Assembly: GCA_021802965.1 (NCBI GenBank)
Contig: JAJZQZ010000005.1
Coordinates: 1 to 41,214 of the forward strand
Length of the DNA stretch: 41,214 nt
Direction of reading: 5' to 3'
Origin: Actinomycetes bacterium
GTDB taxonomy: Bacteria; Actinomycetota; Thermoleophilia; RBG-16-64-13
Every line of letters starts with the position of its first letter. The first letter of the stretch is position 1. The translations under genes and the position numbers were made by a program. Shown one piece after another: positions 20,391 to 28,637 of the stretch. The notes under the pieces are model-generated. The model made no database searches. It was not told the origin of the DNA and saw nothing but the letters and a program-made list of their open reading frames with translations.

Positions 20391-21688
20391 TCGAGCGCTA
20401 CAGCACCCCCGAGATGGCGGCGCTCTGGACCGAGGAGGCCAAGATGGCCGCCTGGCTCGAGGTCGAGATAGCGGTGTGCGAGGCGTGGGTCGAGCTGGGG
20501 GAGATCCCGGCGGAGGCCCTGGAGGAGATCAAGGCCAAGGCGGCCTTCGACGTGGCCCGGGTGCAGGAGATCGAGGAGACCACCCAGCACGACGTCATCG
20601 CCTTCCTGACCAACGTGGCCGAGCATGTAGGCGACGCCAGCAAGTACATCCACTTCGGCATGACCTCGTCGGACATGCTCGACACCGCCCTCGCGCTGCA
20701 GCTGAAGCGGGCGGGGGCCCTGCTGACCACGCAGACCCGGGAGTTGGGACGGGTGCTGCAGCGCCGCTCACTGGAGCACCGCGACACGGTGATGATCGGC
20801 CGCAGCCACGGGGTGCACGCCGAGCCCATCACCTTCGGGATGGTCCTGGGGTTGTGGGCCTTCGAGGTCAAGCGGGGGCTCGAGCGGCTCGAACGGGCGA
20901 CCGCGCAGGTCGCCGTGGGCAAGATCTCGGGCGCTGTGGGGACCTACGCCACCATCGACCCGCGGGTGGAACAGCTGGTGACCGCGCGCCTGGGCCTGGG
21001 CTACGAGCCGGTCTCGACGCAGGTGGTGCAGCGGGACCGCCACGCCGAGTTCCTGGCCGCGTTGGCCCTCCTGGCCACCACGATCGAGAAGATCGCCGTG
21101 CAGATCCGGCACTACCAGCGAACCGAGGTGCTCGAGGCCGAGGAGTACTTCTCGCCCGGGCAGAAGGGTTCCTCGGCGATGCCGCACAAGCGCAACCCCA
21201 TCATCTCGGAGCGGTTGGCGGGGCAGGCTCGGGTCATCCGCGGCAACATGGTGGCCGCCTTCGAGGACGTCGCGCTCTGGCACGAGCGCGACATAAGTCA
21301 CTCAAGCGTGGAACGGGTGATACTGCCCGACTCAACCGTCCTGCTGCACTACATGCTGAAGAAGGCCACCAGCCTGATCGACCGGCTCCTCGTGTATCCG
21401 GAGGCGATGGCCGCGAACCTGGAGCGCAGCTTCGGCCTCGTCTACAGCCAGCGGGTGCTGCTGGAGCTGGTGCGGAGCGGGCTGCTGCGCGAGGCCGCGT
21501 ATCAGCTGGTGCAGCGCAATGCCATGCGGGCTTGGGAGGAAAAGCGCTCGTTCAAGGAGCTGCTGCTGGCCGACGCCGAGGTGACCGGCCGTCTTTCGCC
21601 GGCGGCGGTGGAGGCCCTTTTCGAGCCGGGCTATCATCTGCGGAACATGGGGGCGATCTTCGCCCGAGTGGAAGACCTCGAGTGGTGA
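20387..21688 (+). CDS. purB: Adenylosuccinate lyase
   Basis: [65 protein letters not shown] overlap with purE. Confidence 0.97.
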   Translation: MIERYSTPEMAALWTEEAKMAAWLEVEIAVCEAWVELGEIPAEALEEIKAKAAFDVARVQEIEETTQHDVIAFLTNVAEHVGDASKYIHFGMTSSDMLDTALALQLKRAGALLTTQTRELGRVLQRRSLEHRDTVMIGRSHGVHAEPITFGMVLGLWAFEVKRGLERLERATAQVAVGKISGAVGTYATIDPRVEQLVTARLGLGYEPVSTQVVQRDRHAEFLAALALLATTIEKIAVQIRHYQRTEVLEAEEYFSPGQKGSSAMPHKRNPIISERLAGQARVIRGNMVAAFEDVALWHERDISHSSVERVILPDSTVLLHYMLKKATSLIDRLLVYPEAMAANLERSFGLVYSQRVLLELVRSGLLREAAYQLVQRNAMRAWEEKRSFKELLLADAEVTGRLSPAAVEALFEPGYHLRNMGAIFARVEDLEW

Positions 21689-21717
21689 GTCGCTCGGGGC
21701 GGGACAAAGGGGACAGT

Positions 21718-22419
21718 ATGAGCGAGCCAGGAAAGCCCCTCGCGTGCGGCGCGTGCGAGTTCGACATGCAGTGCTTCAGCGGCAACGCGGGGTGCAGGGT
21801 GAGCCGGCGGGCGAAACAGGACGAGGTGCTTGCCGGGTACGAGGCGGCCGAGATGCGCGACATGTCTGTGAACGCGGCGTGTCTCGAGGCCCAGGGATAC
21901 AAGATCTGGGATCGAGCGTACGAGACGGCCGACTTCGCCCGGAGGATGGGCTACCAGCACCTAGGGCTGGCGTTCTGTGCCTCCGTGGCGGCCGAGGCGG
22001 GCATGTACCAACGGTTCCTCGAGGACCGGGGCTTCCGGGTGACGTCGGTGATGTGCAAGACGGGGGCCATCCTGAAGGAGGACCTGCTCGGGTTGAACGA
22101 CGAGCAGAAGGTCCGCCCGGGGTGCGTGGAGCCCATGTGCAACCCGATCGCCCAGGCGGCTCTGCTGGCCGAAGCCGGGGTCGACCTCAACGTCGTGATG
22201 GCGCTCTGCGTCGGTCACGACAGCATCTTCTTCGCGCATGCCAAGGGGCCGATCACCGTGCTCGTCGCCAAGGACCGGGTCTACGACCACCAGCCCATCA
22301 AGGCCATCCGCCTGCGCGACGCGGGGGAGATCACACCCGAGCCCCAGCAGAAACGCACTCCGGAGCAGATCGAGCAGAACAAGAGGGCGGTCTTCCGGTC
22401 GCCGGCGCCGCGGCGTTGA
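21718..22419 (+). CDS. DUF1847 cysteine-rich putative metal-binding protein
   Basis: ACGACEFDMQCFSGNAGC; MGYQHLGLAFC; CKTGAILKEDL; VEPMCNPIAQAALLAEAGVDLNVVMALCVGHDSIFFAHAKGPITVLVAKDRV. Confidence 0.85.
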   Translation: MSEPGKPLACGACEFDMQCFSGNAGCRVSRRAKQDEVLAGYEAAEMRDMSVNAACLEAQGYKIWDRAYETADFARRMGYQHLGLAFCASVAAEAGMYQRFLEDRGFRVTSVMCKTGAILKEDLLGLNDEQKVRPGCVEPMCNPIAQAALLAEAGVDLNVVMALCVGHDSIFFAHAKGPITVLVAKDRVYDHQPIKAIRLRDAGEITPEPQQKRTPEQIEQNKRAVFRSPAPRR

Positions 22420-22471
22420 CCGCCGCGAGCCGCCTTCAGGCCGGCATCCGCCGTTGAGCGCCACCCTTCCC

Positions 22472-22801
22472 ATGGCCACGCCGGTCGTGCGCGTGCTCGC
22501 CGCGCCCGGCTGAGGCAACGCCGCGGCGGCCGTGGACGCCACGCGAGAGGCGATGCGCCGAGCGGGCCTGAGGGAGGAGCCTCTGCTGGTGGTCGTCAGC
22601 GGCGCGGAAGACGCGACGGCGCTGGGTTTCCGGGGGTCCCCCACCGTCACCGTCGGTGGAGCCGACGTCGGCGACACACCGGAGGGCGCCCCCGGCTTGG
22701 AGTGGGGCTGACGACAGTACCGCGCGCCGGGCGGCGGGCTCCAAGGGTATCCCAGCGTGGAGATGGTAGGGACGGCGTTGCGGGCCGCCCTCGCACGCTA
22801 G
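22472..22801 (+). CDS. Putative selenoprotein: thioredoxin-fold protein with two in-frame UGA (Sec) codons
   Basis: Read through TGA 22511-22513 and 22709-22711: MATPVVRVLAAPGUGNAAAAVDATREAMRRAGLREEPLLVVVSGAEDATALGFRGSPTVTVGGADVGDTPEGAPGLEWGURQYRAPGGGLQGYPSVEMVGTALRAALAR, stop TAG 22799-22801. Both U positions align with the cysteines of GCPN and GLxCRxY in the small thioredoxin-like family with LGFxGSPT. Confidence 0.75.
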
Positions 22802-22842
22802 AGCGGCGTGGCGAGCCAAGGCCTCGTTGTCCAACGAGTCTC

Positions 22843-23061
22843 CTACGCGGCGCTTCGGACCTCGACATACTCGACGGTCGAGTGCGGCTCGGGAATGGGC
22901 TCGCCGGTCGCCCGCATGCCTTCGAGGTGGAACTCGATGGCTTCCGCGATGACCCGACGGACGTCTCCCTCTGTAGCGGCGACGGCTACACATCCGGGGA
23001 GGTCGGGCACATAGGCCCCGAAGCTGTCGTCACCCTTCTCAATAACGACGGCGAAGCGCAT
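22843..23061 (-). CDS. hicB: HicB-family antitoxin
   Basis: MRFAVVIEKGDDSFGAYVPDLPGCVAVAATEGDVRRVIAEAIEFHLEGMRATGEPIPEP. Confidence 0.9.
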   Translation of the reverse strand: MRFAVVIEKGDDSFGAYVPDLPGCVAVAATEGDVRRVIAEAIEFHLEGMRATGEPIPEPHSTVEYVEVRSAA

Positions 23062-23065
23062 GGTG

Positions 23066-23260
23066 CTATTCCTCCTTTGCCAGCCCGGCCTGCTTGAGAA
23101 CGCTCCTGATCGTGCCTGGCGGCATGTCAACACTCAGCTTGCCGGCCACCGTGACCGTGCCAGGCTTATGTGGATGCCGGAACTGTCGGTGGCTACCCCT
23201 GATTCTGTCAAGATACCAGCCATCTGCGCTTAACATCCTGATGATTTCTGCGACCTTCAT
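23066..23260 (-). CDS. hicA: HicA-family mRNA interferase toxin
   Basis: MKVAEIIRMLSADGWYLDRIRGSHRQFRHPHKPGTVTVAGKLSVDMPPGTIRSVLKQAGL, including G-S-H-R-Q-F. Confidence 0.92.
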   Translation of the reverse strand: MKVAEIIRMLSADGWYLDRIRGSHRQFRHPHKPGTVTVAGKLSVDMPPGTIRSVLKQAGLAKEE

Positions 23261-23397
23261 GCCGTCACCGTCTGGAGGGCTGATCCTGTGACGACTATGG
23301 CTGATACAGCAATCGTCGCGAATACGCCCTTAGTACGACGAAAGACGGGCAAGACTGATGGAGGGCTGCAGAGGGATGCCAGAGCGGAGGACGCTAG

Positions 23398-23964
23398 TTA
23401 CCTCAGCCGTCGCGCGAGCACGGCGACCGTCTGCCCTATGGCTCCCCCCACGATCCCGCCGGCGATGGCGTCGCTGGGGTAGTGCACCCCCGTGTGCACC
23501 CGCGAGTACGCGACTGCGACGGCCAGCAGCCTCAGCGGGAGGGCGAGGATGGGGACCTCGGTGCTCACGGCGTTCGCGAACGCGAACCCCGAGGCGGCGT
23601 GCCCCGACGGGAAGGATCTCGAGGCAGGCATGCGCACGTGCCGTTCCCGGGGCACGAAGTTCCCCTCGCGGTCGGGCCGGTGCCGCCCCACGCCCTTCAG
23701 CCAGAGGGTCGTCACTGAGGTAGCCCCGATCGCGACGCTGCCTGTGAGAGCTGCACGTCGGCCCGTACGTCCTCCGAAGATGGCCAAGAACGCGGCCGTC
23801 GCGAACCAGATGCGGGAATAGTTGGCCGCGTTCGAGAGACGGCGGAGGGGGGCGTCGAGGGCGGGTGTGGGTGTGGAGGCAACCGTCGCGTACGCGGCAT
23901 GGTCGAGCGCCCGCAGGTCGCGGATCGCGCCATCGAGGACCGAGGTGACGGCCTGGGTCTGCAC
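23398..23964 (-). CDS. PAP2-superfamily phosphatase, membrane associated
   Basis: KGVGRHRPDR...SRSFPSGHAASGFAFANA...YSRVHTGVHYPSDAIAGGIVGG; GTG 23964 proposed start. Confidence 0.88.
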   Translation of the reverse strand: MQTQAVTSVLDGAIRDLRALDHAAYATVASTPTPALDAPLRRLSNAANYSRIWFATAAFLAIFGGRTGRRAALTGSVAIGATSVTTLWLKGVGRHRPDREGNFVPRERHVRMPASRSFPSGHAASGFAFANAVSTEVPILALPLRLLAVAVAYSRVHTGVHYPSDAIAGGIVGGAIGQTVAVLARRLR

Positions 23965-24082
23965 GCGGGCCAGTCTACACTGTCGCCGCTGGAGCGGCTC
24001 CGGCGTCTGATAGAATCGCCGTGCCCAGCAGCCTCCTGAGAGGCCGGCGCCCCGCCCCATCCCGAAGCATGACTGGAGCACC

Positions 24083-24793
24083 ATGATCCGAGGCGAGAAG
24101 CTCTACGAGGGCAAGGCCAAGATCGTCTACGCGACCGACGATCCGGATGTCTACATCCAGGACTTCAAGGACTCGGCCACGGCTTTCGACGGCCAGAAGA
24201 AGGGCACCATCGGCGGGAAGGGGCGCATGAACAACGCCATCTCCTCCCGGCTCTTCACCCTTCTCGAAGGCAACGGCATCGCCACTCATTACCTGGGCGC
24301 GGAATCGGACACCGCCATGCGCATCCGTCGGCTGGATATGTTCAAGGTGGAGTTCGTAGTGCGGAACGTGGCGGCCGGGTCGCTCTCGAAGCGTATCGGC
24401 TACCCCGAGGGGACCTTGCTGCGGAAGCCCCCCATCGTCGAGTACTACTACAAGGACGACGCCCTCGGCGACCCGCTGCTGTGCATGGCGCACCTGGAGG
24501 AGCTCCAGGTCATCAGCCCCGAGCATCTCGAAGCGGCGACGGTCGCGGCCAAGCACATCAACAGCGTCCTGCGGGGGTTCTTCGCCGAGCGGGAGCTGAC
24601 CCTGGTCGACTTCAAGCTCGAGTTCGGCACCGACGCGGACGGGGTGGTGCGGTTGGGCGACGAGATCTCTCCCGACACCTGCCGGTTCTGGGACGCCGCC
24701 ACGGGAGAGAAACTCGACAAGGACCGGTTCCGCCGAGACCTCGGGGGGGTAGAAGAGGCCTACGCGGAGGTACTGCGACGCATCAGCGACTAG
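24083..24793 (+). CDS. purC: SAICAR synthetase
   Basis: GEKLYEGKAKIVYATDDPDVYIQDFKDSATAFDGQKK; LVDFKLEFGTDADGVVRLGDEISPDTCRFWD. Confidence 0.97.
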   Translation: MIRGEKLYEGKAKIVYATDDPDVYIQDFKDSATAFDGQKKGTIGGKGRMNNAISSRLFTLLEGNGIATHYLGAESDTAMRIRRLDMFKVEFVVRNVAAGSLSKRIGYPEGTLLRKPPIVEYYYKDDALGDPLLCMAHLEELQVISPEHLEAATVAAKHINSVLRGFFAERELTLVDFKLEFGTDADGVVRLGDEISPDTCRFWDAATGEKLDKDRFRRDLGGVEEAYAEVLRRISD

Positions 24794-24838
24794 GCGGCGC
24801 GATACGGCGTTCTCGGTTCTTCAACAGCCTACTAGGGA
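24793..24838. repeat. Dispersed repeat copy B (truncated)
   Basis: CGGCGCGATACGGCGTTCTCGGT (24795-24817) matches copy A 10072-10094 inverted at 22 of 23 bases, followed by TTCAACAGCC and CTAG. Confidence 0.7.
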
Positions 24839-24854
24839 GTAGGAGGCGGCAGCG

Positions 24855-25238
24855 ATGTTCAAGGTCAAGGTGTACGTGACTCCCAAGGCGGGCATCTCCG
24901 ACCCGCAGGGAGCCACTATCCAGCGGGCCCTGCCCGCGCTGGGCTTCGAGGGAGTTGACAACATCCGGGTGGGTCGTTTCATCACCCTCGAGGTAGACGG
25001 GGCCGACGCCGACGTGGTGAGCAAGGACGTCGATGCGATGTGCCGCCAGCTCCTCGCAAACCCGATCATCGAGGATTACAGCTTCGAGGTGCAGGCTGCC
25101 GGACTCTTTGCCGGCTCCCAGTGGGTCCCCGAGGACGTTTTGGTCTCCGAGGATACCCCCATCCATGTGGCGGGCGAGCACGCCGGGAGCCCGTGGACGG
25201 CCGTAGACCCCTACGCCAGCAGGGAAGAGACAGAGTGA
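24855..25238 (+). CDS. purS: FGAM synthase subunit PurS with about 47-aa C-terminal extension
   Basis: MFKVKVYVTPKAGISDPQGATIQRALPALGFEGVDNIRVGRFITLEV. Confidence 0.92.
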   Translation: MFKVKVYVTPKAGISDPQGATIQRALPALGFEGVDNIRVGRFITLEVDGADADVVSKDVDAMCRQLLANPIIEDYSFEVQAAGLFAGSQWVPEDVLVSEDTPIHVAGEHAGSPWTAVDPYASREETE

Positions 25239-26008
25239 CCCTTGTACGCGGCTCCGTCCGCTTCGGCATCGTGGTCTTCCCGGGCTCCAACTGCGAGTAC
25301 GACGCCTTCAGCGCTCTCGGCACCTTTCCGGAGGCCGAGCCGTATTACCTGTGGCACAAAGACCATGACCTGGGGGCCCCCGATGTGATCGTGTTGCCGG
25401 GGGGCTTCTCCTACGGCGACTACCTCCGCACCGGCGCCATCGCGCGCTTCAGCCCCATCATGCAGGAGGTCGCGGCGTTCGCCGACGCGGGCGGCCTGGT
25501 GATGGGCATCTGCAACGGCTTTCAGATCCTCACCGAGGCTCATCTGCTCCATGGGGCGATGCTGCGGAACCGCGGGCTCAAGTTCGTGTGTCACGCTCAG
25601 CACCTTCGCGTGGAGCGCATAGACACACCCTTCACTCGTCTCCTCGAAGTGGGCCAGGTGATCCAGGTACCCGTGAATCACAACGAGGGGGCGTGGACGG
25701 CTGGGGCGGAAAGCCTGCAGACCATCGAGGACCAGCAGCTCGTGGTCTTCAGGTATTGCGACTCCGAGGGCAACGTCACCGACGAGGCCAACCCCAACGG
25801 CGCGGTCGACAACATCGCGGGCCTGATGAGCGAGAGGGGCAACGTGATGGGGATGATGCCTCACCCCGAACGGGTGTGCGAGGAGATCCTGGGCGGGACC
25901 GGGGGGCGGGGCATCTTCGGGTCGCTCATCGATCACGTGCTGGCTGCGGCCGCGCCCCCCCGGGCCGGTGCGGGTGCAGGCTCCGGCGCGATGGGAGGTC
26001 GCTCGTGA
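25235..26008 (+). CDS. purQ: FGAM synthase subunit PurQ
   Basis: RFGIVVFPGSNCEYDAFSAL; VIVLPGGFSYGDYLRTGAIA; GICNGFQILTEAHLL; MMPHPERV. GTGA overlap with purS. Confidence 0.96.
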   Translation: MTLVRGSVRFGIVVFPGSNCEYDAFSALGTFPEAEPYYLWHKDHDLGAPDVIVLPGGFSYGDYLRTGAIARFSPIMQEVAAFADAGGLVMGICNGFQILTEAHLLHGAMLRNRGLKFVCHAQHLRVERIDTPFTRLLEVGQVIQVPVNHNEGAWTAGAESLQTIEDQQLVVFRYCDSEGNVTDEANPNGAVDNIAGLMSERGNVMGMMPHPERVCEEILGGTGGRGIFGSLIDHVLAAAAPPRAGAGAGSGAMGGRS

Positions 26009-26232
26009 GCGCGTCGGTCAAATGTCCGCGCTGTGGGTATGTCGACACGTTCATCAAGGGCTATCTCCCCGACACATGCGTCTGCCGCATGTGCCAGAGC
26101 CAGCTGGATTGGCGGGAGATCCCGGGGATGGGGCCCGAGTGTCGGCCGCTGGATCCCGATGAGGGTGCGGAGGGCGAAGGCGGCGAGCGCGAGGGCGCCG
26201 GGCGCGAGAATGACGAGGCCACGGATGCGTGA
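26005..26232 (+). CDS. Small zinc-ribbon-like protein between purQ and purL
   Basis: GTG 26005 overlaps the purQ stop; MSASVKCPRCGYVDTFIKGYLPDTCVCRMCQSQLDWREIPGMGPECRPL; stop lies 8 nt inside purL. Confidence 0.65.
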   Translation: MSASVKCPRCGYVDTFIKGYLPDTCVCRMCQSQLDWREIPGMGPECRPLDPDEGAEGEGGEREGAGRENDEATDA

Positions 26233-28501
26233 GCTGTTCGAGGAACTCGGCCTCACCCGGCCCGAGTACGAGGGCATCTGCCGGATCCAGGGGCGCGAAC
26301 CGAGCCACGTGGAGCTGGCGGTCTACTCGCTCATGTGGAGCGAGCATTGCGGCTACAAGCACTCTCGGCCCTACCTGAAGCGCTTTCCGGCGGGGGGAGA
26401 CCGGGTGCTGCAAGGGCCCGGGGAGAACGCCGGCATCGTGGACATCGGCGGCGGCCTGGCGGTGGCCATGAAGATCGAGAGCCACAACCACCCCTCGGCG
26501 GTGGAGCCCTACCAAGGGGCGGCCACCGGCGTCGGCGGCATAGTGCGCGACATCTTCACGATGGGCGCGCGGCCCATCTGCAGCTTGAACTCTCTCCGTT
26601 TCGGCGAGATCGCTGAGCTGCCGGCCGTAGGGGGTGCGGCGCACGAAGGCGGCGGCGAGCCCCGTCAGCGCTACCTATTCGAGCACGTGGTGGCCGGCAT
26701 CGGCGGCTACGGCAACTGCATGGGCATACCGACCGTCGCCGGCGAGGTCTACTTCGAAGACGCCTACTCGGGCAACTGCCTCGTCAACGCGATGACCGTG
26801 GGCCTGGTGCGCCACGAGCACATCGTGGGCAGCCGGGCGGCCGGGGTGGGCAACCACGTGGTGCTGTTGGGCTCGAAGACCGGGCGGGACGGAATCGGCG
26901 GGGCCAGCGTGCTCGCGAGCCAGGAGTTCGACGAGACCCTCGAGGAGAAGCGCCCCTCGGTGCAGGTGGGCGACCCGTTCACCGAGAAGAAGCTGCTGGA
27001 GGTCTGCCTGGAGCTCCTGCACGCCGGGCGGTTCGTCGCCCTGCAGGATCTGGGGGCTGCCGGGATCACGTCTTCTTCCAGCGAGATGGCCGCCAAGGGC
27101 GGGGTCGGCATCGACATCCACACCGACCGCGTCCCCCTGCGCGAGCCGGGGATGGCCCCTTGGGAGATCATGATCAGCGAGAGCCAGGAACGCATGCTCG
27201 CGGTGGTCACGCCGGCCGACGTCGAGGCGGTGCGGGAAGCCTGCGACCGCTGGGACGTCGATTGCACCGTCGTCGGTGAGGTCACGCCCGGCGACGATGA
27301 CCAAGAGGGCGGCGGAGGGCGCCTGCGCGTCTTTCACCGCGGGGAACTCGTGGGCGATATGCCCGCCGACGCGCTCGCGGACGCCCCCACATACACCGTC
27401 GCCCCAGAGCGACCGGCGCACGAGGAAGACCTGCCCCTGGACCCGGCCGAGTGGCCGCGGCCCGAGGCCGACCTCTCGGAGATCCTTCTCGACCTGCTGG
27501 GCTCGCCCAACATCGCCAGCCGTCGCTGGGTCTGGCAACAGTACGACCACCAGAACCAGCTGAACACGGTGCTGACCCCCGGGGGCGACGCGGCCCTGTT
27601 GCGGGTGAAGCACACGGGGGTCGGTCTCGCCCTCTGCACCGACGGCAACGGACGCCATACCTATCTCGACCCGTACCGGGGCGGCAAGGCCGCCGTGGCC
27701 GAGGCGGCGCGCAACGTGTCCTGCGTGGGTGCCGAGCCTTTGGCGATCACCAACTGCCTCAACTTCGGCAACCCGGAAAAGGGCCCGGTCGCGTGGCAGT
27801 TCTCTCGAGCGATCGACGGGATGACCGAGGCCTGCGAAGCCTTCGGCATCCCGGTCATATCGGGCAACGTCTCCTTCTACAACGAGAGCTTCGGCCAGCC
27901 CATCTATCCCACGCCTGTCGTGGGCATGCTCGGGCTCGTGGACGACGTCACGTCGAACTGCACGGCGGGCTTCAAGGCAGGGGGGGATGTGATCTTTCTT
28001 CTGGGTGACGCCCCGCCGGCGCTCGACGGCTCCGAGTACCAGAAGCGTCGCTACGGCCGCGTGGCCGGGCGCATCCCCGACGTCGACCTGGCAGCCGAGA
28101 CGGTGCTCCAAGGAGTGCTCCGGCGCGCCATAGCCGACGGGATGGTCCGCTCGGCCCACGACTGCTCCGACGGCGGGCTCGCGGTGGCGGTGGCCGAGTC
28201 GTGCGTGTTCGCCGGGTTGGGCGCGCGGCTGGACCTTGGCGCCGAGCCGGATGGCGTTCCCGGACGGCCCGACATCGCGCTGTTCGGCGAAGCGCCGACG
28301 AGGGTGGTGGTGAGCGTGGCCCCGGAGGTCTCCGCCTCGTTCCGCACACTCTGCGCGGGGGCCCTCGTCCCCTGCGCCCGACTGGGCGATGTCGGCGGGG
28401 ACCGTCTGGAGCTCACCGTGGGCGAGGAGGCCTGTGTCGTCAGCGTGGCCGATCTCTCCGGCGTTCACGCCCAGGGGCTGGAGCGGGCTCTGTCGAATTA
28501 G
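26225..28501 (+). CDS. purL: FGAM synthase subunit PurL
   Basis: MWSEHCGYKHSRPYLK; MKIESHNHPSAVEPYQGAATGVGGIVRDIFTMGARPI; QDLGAAGITSSSSEMAAKGGVGI. Confidence 0.97.
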   Translation: MRELFEELGLTRPEYEGICRIQGREPSHVELAVYSLMWSEHCGYKHSRPYLKRFPAGGDRVLQGPGENAGIVDIGGGLAVAMKIESHNHPSAVEPYQGAATGVGGIVRDIFTMGARPICSLNSLRFGEIAELPAVGGAAHEGGGEPRQRYLFEHVVAGIGGYGNCMGIPTVAGEVYFEDAYSGNCLVNAMTVGLVRHEHIVGSRAAGVGNHVVLLGSKTGRDGIGGASVLASQEFDETLEEKRPSVQVGDPFTEKKLLEVCLELLHAGRFVALQDLGAAGITSSSSEMAAKGGVGIDIHTDRVPLREPGMAPWEIMISESQERMLAVVTPADVEAVREACDRWDVDCTVVGEVTPGDDDQEGGGGRLRVFHRGELVGDMPADALADAPTYTVAPERPAHEEDLPLDPAEWPRPEADLSEILLDLLGSPNIASRRWVWQQYDHQNQLNTVLTPGGDAALLRVKHTGVGLALCTDGNGRHTYLDPYRGGKAAVAEAARNVSCVGAEPLAITNCLNFGNPEKGPVAWQFSRAIDGMTEACEAFGIPVISGNVSFYNESFGQPIYPTPVVGMLGLVDDVTSNCTAGFKAGGDVIFLLGDAPPALDGSEYQKRRYGRVAGRIPDVDLAAETVLQGVLRRAIADGMVRSAHDCSDGGLAVAVAESCVFAGLGARLDLGAEPDGVPGRPDIALFGEAPTRVVVSVAPEVSASFRTLCAGALVPCARLGDVGGDRLELTVGEEACVVSVADLSGVHAQGLERALSN

Positions 28502-28600
28502 GAGGCTGTTGAAAGACGAAGTCCCGGCGGCCGGATCGCCCTGGGAGGCGCCATACGTCGTTCTCCGCCGCGAGAAGTCGTATTTCAACAGCCCGCTAGC
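28502..28600. repeat. Dispersed repeat copy C
   Basis: Terminal inverted repeat GGCTGTTGAAA (28504-28514) / TTTCAACAGCC (28583-28593); internal GGCGCCATACGTCGTTCTC similar to copy B. Confidence 0.75.
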
Positions 28601-28637
28601 CGCGACGCCCCTTCCCGAAGTGCACTATACTTCCGGC

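Noticed and set aside
22238-22513. ORF-track 91-aa protein ending at the first TGA
   Set aside because: Most of it overlaps the end of the DUF1847 gene out of frame; only the part from ATG 22472 makes sense, as the N-terminus of the readthrough protein.
22709-22760. SECIS-like hairpin after the second UGA (CGCC-GGGC-GGCG)
   Set aside because: Only a short GC-rich stem, easily found by chance at this GC content; not used as evidence.
26675-28588. 637-aa minus-strand ORF (and 13606..15495, 15372..17327, 2914..4341 likewise)
   Set aside because: Shadow frames of purL and other strongly supported genes; no family signature.
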